From: Gemmatimonadota bacterium
GTDB taxonomy: Bacteria > Gemmatimonadota > Gemmatimonadetes > Longimicrobiales > Gaopeijiaceae
DNA length: 36,585 bases
Assembly (NCBI GenBank): GCA_009841165.1
Contig: VXMI01000201.1
Coordinates: 3,660-40,244 of the forward strand
Direction: 5' to 3'
The notes under the pieces: generated by a model
What the model was told of the DNA's origin: nothing
The model's input: the letters and a program-made list of their open reading frames with translations, nothing else
Database searches by the model: none
Part shown: positions 10,601 to 21,306 of the stretch, piece by piece
Layout of the letters: each line of letters starts with the position of its first letter
Position numbering within the stretch: position 1 is the stretch's first letter
Position numbers and translations under genes: made by a program

Positions 10601-10767
10601 CCACCTTCCTGGGCGTCGCGCCGCTCATTCTGGAGCAGGACCTGCAGGCGCGGTTCCTGATCCCCATGGCAGCCTCACTCGGCTTCGGAATCATCGCCGC
10701 GACCGGTGTGCTGATGGTGATCGTCCCGGCTCTCGCGACGCTGCAGATGGGGCGCGAGGGGCATTGA
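7612..10767 (+). CDS. RND-superfamily efflux transporter (AcrB/HAE1-like permease)
   Basis: This 1051-residue proton-driven RND permease is close to the usual family length. An N-terminal membrane helix (MARNRVAANLLMVGILAAGL) is followed by a periplasmic porter domain, then a helix cluster holding the paired acidic motif GIVVDDAVVVGENI (near 8800) needed for proton relay. A second porter domain and a second cluster with GVVVNDSIVMLDF (near 10465) follow. I chose the TTG start at 7612: it has GAGGG 5 nt upstream and overlaps the preceding stop as TTGA; ATG 7642 is an alternative. No membrane-fusion adaptor or outer-membrane channel gene is present, although such pumps normally need them, so it either uses partners encoded elsewhere or acts alone. 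Context with a P450 and an acyltransferase suggests export of a modified lipid or small molecule (inference). Confidence 0.93.
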   Translation: MRAAGGPIAWMARNRVAANLLMVGILAAGLFSLGSLDQEVLPEHSLDRIQVSVPYPGASPAEVDESIVRRIEERIRSIEGIRSVQSVASEGLGSVVAELARAADADRALEEIKAAVDGIPTFPAGAERPAVTEMTSRRSVMRIALYGDVQERTLKELAHRVEDELSSLAAVSHVRTSSVRDYEISIEVPTSRLNALGLTLADVAAAVRSGTLELSAGSIDTPGEQVRIRTAGRSYNQHDFENIIVLATGDGTTVRLGDIAEVRDGFADGGLVSRYNGQPAAFIEVYRTADERVLDIAEAVERQLRESVAPGLPPGVGVDIWSNDADPLAARLGLMLKNGFLGLLLVLGVLTLFLDLRLAFWVAAGIAVSFVGTLAVMAVLDVSINLTSLFAFILAVGIVVDDAVVVGENIAAERERGHGGPAAAIRGARRVRAPVTFGVLTTMAAFLPLFFVPSSVGAMAEAIPVIVISVLAFSLLESLLVLPHHLSRLPAGGSSAPRGPATARLHTRAQASVNRALERFVNGPLDRLLRVATARPGTVVAAGAGTLIVVLALVPAGIVGVAFTPTVEGNLVTATLEMPEGTPRARTANVAQQLEDAGRRAVDRLSTGQPEGAEALVTGVAVTLGGAPETLGAAIVASGGAPESVPRAHIATVQFRLLDAQLRTITASALEQAWREEAAQVTRHRSLSFSANLVDLGLPVHVELAHPDPRRLTAAADTVATILRGLPGVFDVRSDQDQGVREIQLDLKPEARTLGLGLDDLARQVRAAFFGEEVVRLQRGREEVRVYARLAEHERDAIADLETYRVRTPAGGAVHLGQVAAARFGNSPIVIRRQDGSRVATVTADAQGPATPAAIQRLDTVLEEMSARDPGLEHSFAGERQEVAESMGALGIGFALSLFAIYALLAIPFRSYVRPLIVMAAIPFGLVGAVLGHLLLGFEIAATSIFGFVGLSGVVVNDSIVMLDFISERQRAGMPVRDAIIGGAKARFRPIFLTSLTTFLGVAPLILEQDLQARFLIPMAASLGFGIIAATGVLMVIVPALATLQMGREGH

Positions 10768-10788
10768 CGCCAGCCCGCCTGGCCCAGC

Positions 10789-12204
10789 CTAGCCGGCGAG
10801 CGCCTCCTTCCCGAAACGCTCGGCGGCCTCCAGCGTCTCCCGCACGTCGTCCCACGTGGTATTGTGGTTGACGATGCAGAGCCGCAGCGAAAACAGTCCG
10901 CGGGGCATGGCCGAGGACATGAACGCCGGGTCCTCCCAGAACAGGCGGGCCAGAACGGTACGATTGACTTCGTCCAGGTCGTCGTTCGCAATGTCCTGAT
11001 CGGCCGGATCGACTCGGAAGCACACGACGCTCAGAGACGCCGGGCTCGTGCACGCCAGCACGGGGCTTTCGTCGATGTATTCCTGTGCGCGGGCGGCCAG
11101 ATCCATCCCGCTGGAGATGGCCCGCCTGAAGGCCGCCATCCCGAACGTCTGCACCGACATCCAGATCTTGAGCGCCCGAGCGGAGCGGCTCATCTGCAAG
11201 CCGCGGTCCCAGAAGTTGGGATGACCCGAGCCCCACAGTGCATCCTGCAGAAAGTCGGGCCGGATCCCGAACGGCTTCTCGAGCGTCGAGATGTCCCTGA
11301 CCATGAGACAGCCCACTTCGTAGGGCTGGAAAAACCACTTGTGCGCGTCGAGCACGATCGAGTCGGCGCGCTCGATGCCGCGCAGGATCCGCTTGCCTCG
11401 TTCGGTCACCACGGCGAACCCGCCGTACGCGGCGTCGACATGCAGCCACATGCCCTCCGACGCACACAAGTCGGCCAGTTCCTCCAGCGGGTCGACGGCC
11501 CCGGTCGCGGTAGCGCCTGCATTCGCGCACACGGCAATGGGCTTCAGTCCGGCCGCGCGATCGGCCGCCACCATCGAGGCCAGAGCGCCCATATCGATCC
11601 GAAAACACTCGTCGCTCGGCACGATCCGGGCGTGTTCCGCGCGGACACCGACGATCTTCACGGCCCTCAGGTGTGCACTGTGGCTCTGATCACTCATGTA
11701 GACGCTGGCGCGCTCCGGGTATCCGGCGGCTTCCCTCGCGGCCACGAGCGCGTCCAGGCTCGCGGCCGAGCCACCGCTCGTCAGCAGCCCACCGGCCGTG
11801 TCCGGGTAGCCGAGCCATTCGCGAAACCACTCCACTACCACGCACTCGAGCTGGCTGGCGCCGCTCGATATGAGCCAGTTGCAGGAGTTGATGTTGTGGC
11901 CCGCGGCGAGGAAGTCCGCGATAACTCCCGGCTAGGTAGGACACGACGGCACGAAGCCGAAGCAGCGGGGATGGTCGAGGCGAAGTGCCGGTGGAAGGAT
12001 GTCGGCCAGAGCCTGCTCCAGAACTTCGTCGGAGGGCCGCCCGCGCTCGGGCGGATCCTCCATGAGCTTCTCGACAAGCTCGTCACGGAACTCTCCATCC
12101 CATGCCTCCGTCCGGCCCAGCTCCTCGCTGCGCCGTACGAGAGCCTCGGCGGCCCTGGCGGCCAGGTCGAGCATGGCCGGGGCGGGCATCTGGAGGTCCG
12201 ACAT
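10789..12204 (-). pseudogene. Group II PLP-dependent decarboxylase interrupted by an in-frame amber codon
   Basis: Two pieces lie in one frame. The upstream piece (12204 to 11935) ends HPRCFGFVPSCPT, then a TAG codon (plus-strand 11932-11934), and the frame continues as PGVIADFLAAGHN... to 10789. Downstream it is complete for an aromatic-L-amino-acid/tyrosine decarboxylase-type enzyme: GGLLTSGGSAAS, WLHVDAAYGG (Asp that pairs with the PLP ring nitrogen) and DAHKWFFQP (the PLP-binding Lys). The family often has PTWPG or PTFPG here, so TGG to TAG is the simplest explanation. Other genes in the window end in TAG, which argues against recoding. A restart at 11841 would lack the N-terminal third of the substrate pocket. 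I preferred ATG 12204 (GGAG 6 nt upstream) over ATG 12216. Convergent with the RND gene, divergent from fic. Alternatively a sequencing error in an intact gene. Confidence 0.82.
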
Positions 12205-12231
12205 CTCATTCTCCATGGGAGTAAACTAACC

Positions 12232-12243
12232 GGGACCGGTCCC
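12232..12243. promoter_or_regulatory. 12-bp perfect palindrome in the divergent decarboxylase/fic spacer
   Basis: GGGACCGGTCCC is self-complementary. It lies 28 bp before the decarboxylase ATG at 12204 and 54 bp before the fic ATG. It is a candidate operator for either gene; no regulator is identified. Confidence 0.35.
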
Positions 12244-12261
12244 AAAGAAAGTATTCTGTTA

Positions 12262-12294
12262 CATTCGATTTTCCATAACCGAACAAATCGAATG
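12262..12294. promoter_or_regulatory. Perfect 10-bp inverted repeat immediately before fic
   Basis: CATTCGATTT (12262-12271) and AAATCGAATG (12285-12294) are exact reverse complements separated by 13 bp; the right arm ends 2 bp before the fic ATG. The position covers the ribosome-binding region, so either a bound dimer or an RNA hairpin here would block fic expression. The AT-rich sequence contrasts with its surroundings. The likely binder is the Fic protein's own C-terminal helix-turn-helix (inference). Confidence 0.6.
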
Positions 12295-12296
12295 CC

Positions 12297-13325
12297 ATGA
12301 CCGATCACCACGTCAAGCGGCCGCAAAAGCGAGGCCGACCGCCCCGCCGAGAAGTATACGGTCGGTTGCGAGCCGATGTCACCGAGTTGTGGGAGCACCT
12401 GGGCGGTCTGCCGGTCCCGCAAAACGCGGCCGGGATCTGGCGGGGCATCTGGTACCGGGAGGCTCATCATTCCACGGCGATCGAGGGCAACACCCTGGTC
12501 CTGGAGCAGGTCGAGCAGCTTTTGGCGGAAGGACGAGCCGTCGGCGACGGACAACTTCGGGAGTATCTGGAGGTTCGCGGCTACGCCACGGCAGCCGAGT
12601 GGGTGTACCGGCAGGCGGTCAACCGCTCCGGGCTCACTCACCCGCGGGCCGTCCTGAGCCACGCCGAGCTCCGGCAGGTTCACCACACGGCGCTGTCTCC
12701 GGTCTGGGAGGTGGCTCCCCATCCGGCCGCCACGGACCGCGAGACCCCCGGCAGCTTCCGTGAACACGACATCCGGCCGTTTCCCGGCGGAATGACCCCC
12801 ATCTCGTGGCCACTCGTGTCCGTGGAGATGGAGACCTGGATCGAGAGGGTCAACAGACTACATCCTGCACAGCTGGACTTCCCCGAGCACCTCGCCGAGC
12901 TCCATTGCCGATTCGAGCAGATACACCCGTTCCTCGACGGCAATGGACGAACGGGACGCCTGCTTCTAAACCTGGTCCTCGTCCGGCTCGGTTACCCGCC
13001 CGCGATCATCTACAAGCGCGAGCGCTCACGGTATCTCGATGCCCTCCGAAACGCGGACCGGGGGGAGCCGGGTCAGCTGGGCGAGATGCTGGCCCGCGCG
13101 ATTCTCGACAACCTCTATCGTTTCGTCATTCCCGCAGTTGCCGACCCGACGGGCCTGGTTCCGCTAAGTGCCCTGGCGACCCCGGATCTAAAGGCTTCGG
13201 CCCTCCGTGCCGCGGCCGGACGAGGTCGGCTTCGGGCAGTCCGCAACGCAAGCGGTCGCTGGCGCAGCTCCCGGGCCTGGGTGGAGGACTACCAGGAGAG
13301 TCGATACCGCCGGGATCGGGAGTAG
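12297..13325 (+). CDS. Fic-family AMP transferase, class II, with C-terminal HTH-like domain
   Basis: This 342-residue protein has the full Fic active-site motif [12 protein letters not shown] (His210, codon 12924). Fic enzymes usually transfer AMP from ATP to a hydroxyl side chain of a target protein. An inhibitory helix motif (S/T)xxxE(G/N) is present as STAIEGN with Glu63, placed N-terminal of the core, which defines self-inhibited class II Fic proteins. Residues from about 285 ([20 protein letters not shown] through [14 protein letters not shown]) resemble an excisionase/MerR-like helix-turn-helix, so the protein may also bind DNA. The N-terminus is basic ([12 protein letters not shown]). 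ATG 12297 directly follows a 10-bp inverted repeat, which fits autoregulation. It is divergent from the broken decarboxylase. The enzyme family is firm; the target and the DNA binding are inferred. Confidence 0.92.
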   Translation: MTDHHVKRPQKRGRPPRREVYGRLRADVTELWEHLGGLPVPQNAAGIWRGIWYREAHHSTAIEGNTLVLEQVEQLLAEGRAVGDGQLREYLEVRGYATAAEWVYRQAVNRSGLTHPRAVLSHAELRQVHHTALSPVWEVAPHPAATDRETPGSFREHDIRPFPGGMTPISWPLVSVEMETWIERVNRLHPAQLDFPEHLAELHCRFEQIHPFLDGNGRTGRLLLNLVLVRLGYPPAIIYKRERSRYLDALRNADRGEPGQLGEMLARAILDNLYRFVIPAVADPTGLVPLSALATPDLKASALRAAAGRGRLRAVRNASGRWRSSRAWVEDYQESRYRRDRE

Positions 13326-13446
13326 GCGGACACCTCCGCCTGCTGATCGCTGGCCTCTTCAAGCTCCGCAGGCCCAAGCGCGAGCCAAAAAAAACACGAG
13401 CTTCGGGAGACACTGGCCAAGTCCGCGTGGCAGTGTGGTCTATTGC

Positions 13447-13498
13447 GTCGTGCGGCTCTTGGTTCAGTTTACGATCTAAACTGAACCAAGAGCACGAC
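13447..13498. repeat. Strong hairpin: 17-bp perfect stem, 5-nt loop, 5 further pairs
   Basis: GCTCTTGGTTCAGTTTA (13455-13471) pairs exactly with 13477-13493 around the loop CGATC. After a 3-nt bulge, GTCGT (13447-13451) pairs with ACGAC (13494-13498). It lies 122 bp after the fic stop. No T-run follows, so it is not a classic intrinsic terminator. It could be a bidirectional structural terminator, a miniature element end pair, or a protein-binding dyad. Confidence 0.7.
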
Positions 13499-13684
13499 AG
13501 GTTGCGAAGGGGATCCTCACAACAGTGCAAGCGGCCGGTTCCCCGGCTGGAATCCCTCCGCCGTTTCCGCTATCGTTGCAACTCCAACGGCCTCTGCCGT
13601 TTACCGGCGATGGGCCGAAGCGTAAGGCGATTTGTGGCATATTGCGGCCAGCGAACAGCTAAAAAGCCACGCCCGCCGGGAGGA

Positions 13685-13734
13685 CCAGCGCCCCGCTGGA
13701 CTAGGGGCCAGCCCTTCCGAACGGGCGGACTGGC
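13685..13734 (+). promoter_or_regulatory. Paired hairpins in the metH leader
   Basis: CCAGCG (13685-13690) pairs with CGCTGG (13694-13699) across a 3-nt loop. GCCAGCCC (13707-13714) pairs with GGG (13723-13725) and CTGGC (13730-13734) with a small bulge. They end 20 nt before the GTG start of metH, a position suited to control of translation. No known riboswitch class was recognised. Confidence 0.35.
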
Positions 13735-13753
13735 GGGAAGTGCGGGACACCAG

Positions 13754-17462
<3,709 letters not shown>

Positions 17463-17470
<8 letters not shown>

Positions 17471-19322
17471 CCTGCGTGAGATGCTCTCCGGCGGGCGCGT
17501 CCACGTCATGGACGGGGCGATGGGCACCATGCTGTACGCGCGCGGCGTGTTCTTCAACGTCTGCTACGACGAACTGAACGCGACCCACCCCGACCTGGTC
17601 GAGGACGTCCACGAGCAGTACATCCGCGCCGGCGCCGACATCATCGAGACCAACACCTTCGGCGCCAACCCCGTCAAGCTGTCCTCGCACGGGCTGGACG
17701 CGCGCACCGAGGAACTCAATGAGCGGGCCGCCGCGATCGCCGTGCGGGCCGCCTCGGGGCGCGCCGCGGTGGCGGGCGCGGTCGGGCCGCTGGGGATCCG
17801 GCTCGAGCCCCTGGGCCCAACGTCGCTGGAAGAGGCCCGCGACTACTTCGGCCGCCAGGTGGACGGCCTGCTCGCGGGGGGCGTCGACGGCTTCATACTC
17901 GAGACCTTCTCGGACCTGGTGGAACTGGAACAGGCGTTCCGCGCGGTGCGAAGCCGCTGCGACTTCCCCGTGATCGCGCAGGTGACCGTCGGCGAGGACG
18001 GCGTCACCGCGTACGGCACGACGGTCGAGCAGGCAGCCCGCGCGGCCGAGGCGTGGGGAGCGGAAGCGGTGGGGCTCAACTGCTCTGTGGGCCCCGCGGT
18101 CATCCTGGAGGGCCTGGAGGCTATGGCCCAGGTCACCCGTCTGCCGCTGGCGGCCGTGCCGAACGCCGGCCTGCCCCGCGCCATCGGCGACCGAAAGATC
18201 TACGTCACCGAGCCCGAGTACATGGCGCAATACGCGCGGCCCGCGATCGACGCCGGAGCACGGATCGTGGGCGGATGCTGCGGCACGACCCCCGAACATA
18301 TCCGCGGCATCGCCGAAGTGGTGGCGACCATCCAGCCGCAGAGCACCTCGGTCCGCGTGATCCGCTCGGTCGGCGAGTCCTCCGCGCGCAAGACCCCTCC
18401 CCCGCTGGCGTCGCGCTCGGAGCTGGGACGCCGCCTCGCGGCCGGCGAATTCGTGACCATGGCCCGGGTATTACCCCCCCGGGGGTGGGACACCGCCCGG
18501 ATGCTGGACGATTGCGGCGCTCTGGCGCAGGCGGGAGCCGACGTCATCGGCATCCACGAGGACCGCCGCACCGCGCGGCTGAGCGTTCTGGCGCTGGCCG
18601 GCCTGATCGCGCGGTCGTGTCCGGCCGAGCCTCTGGCCCACTACACCTGCCGCGACCGCACCCTCTTCGGCATGATCAGCGACCTCCTGGGCACGGCGGC
18701 CTCCGGGGTGCGCAACGTCCTCCTGCTCACCGGCGACCCGCCCGGCGCCGCGCCCTACTCCGACTTCAGGTCCGTCGTCGACGTCGACTCGATCGGCCTC
18801 ACCAACGTGGTCACCGCCATGAACAGCGGCGTCGACCCTTCGGGCAACGACATCGGCCCGCCGCCCGGCTTCGTGGTGGGCGTGGCGCTCCGCCAGGGAA
18901 CCCGCGACCCCGCCCGCGAACTGGGCCGCTTCCACTGGAAGGTCGACGCGGGTGCCCACTTCGCCGTGACCCAACCGGTCTTCGACGCCGACCACCTGGT
19001 CGAGTTCCTCGCAGGCGTCGGCAACGGCGGTGGCGGGCCCGGGATCCCCGTCGTGGCCGCGATCCAGCCGCTCGGGTCGCTCCGCCACGCGGACTTCCTC
19101 AAGAACGAGGTGCCGGGCGTCGTCCTGCCCGACCGGGTGCTGGAACGGATGCGGCGGGCCGAGTCCCGGAGCGCGGACCACGCCGCCGCCGAAGGGATCG
19201 CGATCGCACGCGAGACGGCCGCAGCGCTGGCGGGCGAGGTGGCGGGGCTGGAGGTCGCCGCCCACAGGGGGCCCGGCCTGGGCGCGGCGGTGGCGGTGCT
19301 GGAGGGTCTGGCGGTCGTGTGA
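17463..19322 (+). CDS. Bifunctional homocysteine S-methyltransferase / methylenetetrahydrofolate reductase
   Basis: This 619-residue fusion resembles the YitJ-type proteins. Residues 1 to about 290 form a homocysteine S-methyltransferase with zinc ligands Cys207 (GLNCSVG), Cys272 and Cys273 (GGCCGTT). Residues from about 315 form a methylenetetrahydrofolate reductase barrel ([36 protein letters not shown]-like [19 protein letters not shown]). The reductase makes the 5-methyl-THF that MetH consumes, and the 8-bp overlap with metH suggests coupled translation in one methionine operon. Odd: family members have Glu in ExxPP (E. coli MetF Glu28, proton donor), whereas this sequence reads ARVLPPRG with Arg335 in that place. 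Either another residue takes over or reductase activity is lost. The methyl donor of the first domain cannot be told from sequence. Confidence 0.93.
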
Positions 19323-19403
19323 CTCTCCCGCCGGATACTACTAATAATGTAGTTGTTCGGTCCTTCCGTCCCTCGCCGACATCTCGCGGGTGCAACCGGA
19401 GCC

Positions 19404-19432
19404 TTGACACTGTTTTCGTGTTTCACGATACT
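19404..19432 (+). promoter_or_regulatory. Sigma-70-type promoter of the toxin-antitoxin pair
   Basis: A perfect -35 TTGACA (19404-19409) is followed by a 17-bp spacer and GATACT (19427-19432, 4 of 6 to TATAAT). The expected transcript start is about 35 nt before the antitoxin GTG, with AGGAAGG at 19455-19461 as the ribosome site. Confidence 0.65.
19416..19428. promoter_or_regulatory. Operator-like palindrome inside the toxin-antitoxin promoter
   Basis: TCGTG-TTT-CACGA is a 5-bp dyad lying in the spacer and touching the -10 element. VapB-type antitoxins usually bind such dyads to repress their own operon, so this is the natural autoregulatory site (inference). Confidence 0.5.
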
Positions 19433-19473
19433 CGTGTTGCAATCGTTTTGTGTGAGGAAGGAACGACGGACCT

Positions 19474-19716
19474 GTGAAGAATATCACTATCACCCTGCCC
19501 GAGGATGTCGCCCGGTGGCTGAGGGTCAGGGCCGCCAAAGACGATCGTAGCGTCTCCAGGTGGATCCGCGAATTGTTGGAGCGGAAGCGGGACCGCGAGG
19601 ACGACTACGAGGTCGCCATGAAACGGTATTTGGCCAGAAGGCCGCGCAAGATCGACTGGCCTGGCGGGCGTCGCCCATCCCGCGACGAACTGTATGTCCG
19701 AACTCGTCTTCGTTGA
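19474..19716 (+). CDS. Antitoxin, ribbon-helix-helix (VapB/CopG-like)
   Basis: This 80-residue protein begins KNITITLPEDVARWLRVRAA, the beta-strand plus helix pattern of ribbon-helix-helix DNA-binding proteins, followed by SVSRWIRELLERKRD as the second helix. The Arg/Asp-rich C-terminal tail is expected to be flexible and to block the toxin's active site. It starts with GTG at 19474 after a purine-rich AGGAAGG, and overlaps the toxin gene by 23 bp. In this family the antitoxin both represses the operon and neutralises the toxin. Confidence 0.88.
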   Translation: MKNITITLPEDVARWLRVRAAKDDRSVSRWIRELLERKRDREDDYEVAMKRYLARRPRKIDWPGGRRPSRDELYVRTRLR

Positions 19717-20158
19717 CACGAACGTCTTCGTCTACCGTCACGATCGTGGCGATCCCGCCAAGCAGGCCCGGGCCGACGAGTGGATCGCCCACCTTGCACG
19801 CTCCCGCACCGGACGCCTGAGCTTCCAGGTCCTGCAGGAGCTCTACGTGACCCTGACCGGCAAGGCGCGGATCGGTGTCGCCCCGACAGAAGCGCGCGGA
19901 ATCGTTCAGGACCTTGCAGTGTGGCAACCCGTAGCGATCGACCTCGGTATCCTGGAACGAGCCTGGCATATCCAGGACGGCCATTCCGTGTCGTGGTGGG
20001 ATGCCGTCATTGTCGCGGCGGCCCAATCCCTGGGCTGCTCGATCCTGTTGACCGAGGATCTGCAGCATGGGCATGCGTTCGGAGAGGTCCGCGTGGTCGA
20101 CCCGTTCAGATCGAGAGAGCTGGCGCCCGCCGAGATTGTTCCCCGACCGTCCCGCTGA
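19694..20158 (+). CDS. PIN-domain ribonuclease toxin (VapC-like)
   Basis: This 154-residue PIN-domain protein shows the expected acidic residues for metal binding: VDTNVFVY near the N-terminus, the Glu of VLQELY, the Asp of SWWDAVIV and the Asp of LTEDLQHG. VapC toxins cut specific RNAs (tRNA or rRNA) with Mg2+ or Mn2+. ATG 19694 lies within the antitoxin's end, so the two are translated together. The last 12 residues (PAEIVPRPSR) extend past the usual fold. It is convergent with the CxxC protein gene at 20225. The RNA target cannot be predicted. Confidence 0.92.
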   Translation: MSELVFVDTNVFVYRHDRGDPAKQARADEWIAHLARSRTGRLSFQVLQELYVTLTGKARIGVAPTEARGIVQDLAVWQPVAIDLGILERAWHIQDGHSVSWWDAVIVAAAQSLGCSILLTEDLQHGHAFGEVRVVDPFRSRELAPAEIVPRPSR

Positions 20159-20224
20159 CCCGCCCCATCGCCGTGGACGTGAACGATCGCGACGTGCACA
20201 TCCGTCGGAGCGCCGCCCCGTGCC

Positions 20225-20542
20225 TCAAACGTCGCACGTATCTCCGTTACAACCCGGATTCCGGCTGCCGACCAGGCGGAGGATCGGGGGGACGTACAGC
20301 AGCAGGCCCAGGGGAACGAACAGTGGCACCTCCATGCAGACTCTCCGCGTGGCGAACACGCCGGTGAAGAGCTGCTTCCGACGCCGGTCAACGACCACGA
20401 TCTCGCCGACGGGCACGTCACCGAGTGGCGAGGGCTCCGTGGAGAAAGCTACGCGGCCGAACCAATCCACGCGCGCAGTGCGGGATGCCTGGCGGACGCA
20501 GTCGGGGCACGCCGCGTTGTAGTGGAGGGTAAGGGCGGGCAT
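20225..20542 (-). CDS. Small CxxC thiol-oxidoreductase-like membrane protein (DUF393/DCC-like)
   Basis: This 105-residue protein opens LTLHYNAACPDCVRQASR, with a CPDC redox motif placed as in DCC/DUF393 thiol-disulfide proteins, followed by a short beta region (VPVGEIVVVDRRRKQLFTG) and one hydrophobic segment (VPLFVPLGLLLYVPPILRLV). The tail holds two more Cys (NPGCNGDTCDV). It lies 92 bp downstream of the ZrgA-like gene on the same strand and may share its transcript. A redox or metal-handling role at the membrane is inferred; similarity to DUF393 is moderate. Confidence 0.65.
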   Translation of the reverse strand: MPALTLHYNAACPDCVRQASRTARVDWFGRVAFSTEPSPLGDVPVGEIVVVDRRRKQLFTGVFATRRVCMEVPLFVPLGLLLYVPPILRLVGSRNPGCNGDTCDV

Positions 20543-20620
20543 CCTGGCCGGATGGTTGGCGGGGTGGCCCGTCGTCGGAATGGGCTCAGCCTCTTCCCGT
20601 GGCGGTGCCGAGACGGCACT

Positions 20621-20739
20621 CCCGGCTCGCCGGCTCAGAACCGGAACGAGGCATCGGGCGCGACGCGACCAGCCGCCTCCCCTGCCGCAGTGAAGACCGT
20701 CAGGTCCACCTGCACCACGTCGGGCAGGAGGTCCGCGAA
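20621..20739 (-). repeat. Direct-repeat copy 1 (3' end of the zrgA-like gene)
   Basis: Positions 20635-20739 match 35234-35338 at 96 of 105 bases by hand count, in the same orientation 14,599 bp apart; the 14 bp beyond the stop also match at 12. This copy is the intact gene's end. Confidence 0.85.
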
Positions 20740-21306
20740 CCGCAGGCTCGCCGGTCCGGTGGGCTCACTGGAACAGGTGAGGGAGGCGAGAAGGTGCACC
20801 TCTTCGTGTACCTGGCCCTCATCCTCCTGGTGCTGGTGGCCCTCATCCTCCTGATGCTGGTGGCCCTCGTCCTCCCCAGGCTGCTGGTCCTCGCCGGCAT
20901 GGTCACCTTCGAAACCTTCGGGCGCTTCCACCTCCGCCGAGTCCAGCGCACAGGTCACCCCTTCCGGAAAGGCGAAGAGACGAGCACCTCCGGTTCGGAG
21001 TCTGTCGAGCGCCTCCGCGGCGGTGGCCCGCTCCTCCGCCGAGCGGGGGGCGCGCTCGAATCCGAACACGGATTCCGCTGGGAGTTGCAGGTCGACGGTG
21101 AGGCGGGTGCCGTCCACGGCCAGGCCCATTCGAGCGATGCCGTGTTCGTGGGCCCCGGGCGTCCCCAACCGTTCGCCCTCGACCAGGGGTGGAGCAGGAC
21201 GCGCGGAGGATGAATCGCCGCATGCGACGCACAGCAGAAGACATGGGATCGTCCACCCGACGAAGGGGGAGCGGACCTGTGGTCGATCGAGTATGGCGTA
21301 GGTCAT
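20635..21306 (-). CDS. ZrgA-like (DUF2796) His-rich exported metal-binding protein
   Basis: This is a 223-residue protein from ATG 21306. A hydrophobic leader ends CLLLCVACGDSSS, which resembles a lipoprotein site although the -3 residue is Cys rather than Leu. The body matches the ZrgA/DUF2796 pattern: HEHGIARMGLAVDGTRLTVD, then VFGFERAPRSAEE, a His/Glu/Asp-rich low-complexity stretch with two GHQHQEDE units (about 20810-20880), and a C-terminal LLPDVVQVDLTVFT strand. ZrgA proteins are linked to zinc acquisition under Zur control. It is divergent from a Fur/Zur-family gene and near a ZnuD-like receptor, which supports zinc binding in the periplasm. ATG 21357 is an in-frame alternative but extends the leader with polar residues. 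A second, truncated copy of its 3' end lies at 35234. Confidence 0.82.
   Translation of the reverse strand: MTYAILDRPQVRSPFVGWTIPCLLLCVACGDSSSARPAPPLVEGERLGTPGAHEHGIARMGLAVDGTRLTVDLQLPAESVFGFERAPRSAEERATAAEALDRLRTGGARLFAFPEGVTCALDSAEVEAPEGFEGDHAGEDQQPGEDEGHQHQEDEGHQHQEDEGQVHEEVHLLASLTCSSEPTGPASLRFADLLPDVVQVDLTVFTAAGEAAGRVAPDASFRF

Larger units (their letters stand above)
13326..13753 (+). other. 428-bp gene-free spacer between fic and metH
   Basis: No convincing coding sequence is seen. The spacer holds a poly-A stretch near 13388, a very strong hairpin (13447-13498) and, nearer metH, two smaller GC-rich hairpins (13685-13699 and 13707-13734). The stretch GTGGCATATTGCGGC (13634-13649) loosely resembles the 18-bp motif seen at 27262 and 35081. 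I looked for SAM, SAH and cobalamin riboswitch core sequences and did not recognise one. Confidence 0.6.

Noticed and set aside
11932-11934. Programmed amber recoding (for example pyrrolysine or selenocysteine-like use)
   Set aside because: Other genes in the window end in TAG, the family has no special residue here, and no tRNA or insertion element is seen.
13447-13498. Insertion-sequence terminal repeats
   Set aside because: No transposase or second end is present nearby, and the arms are only 5 nt apart.
13634-13649. Sigma-54 promoter (TGGCA...TTGC) before metH
   Set aside because: The spacing between the GG and GC elements is too short for sigma-54.
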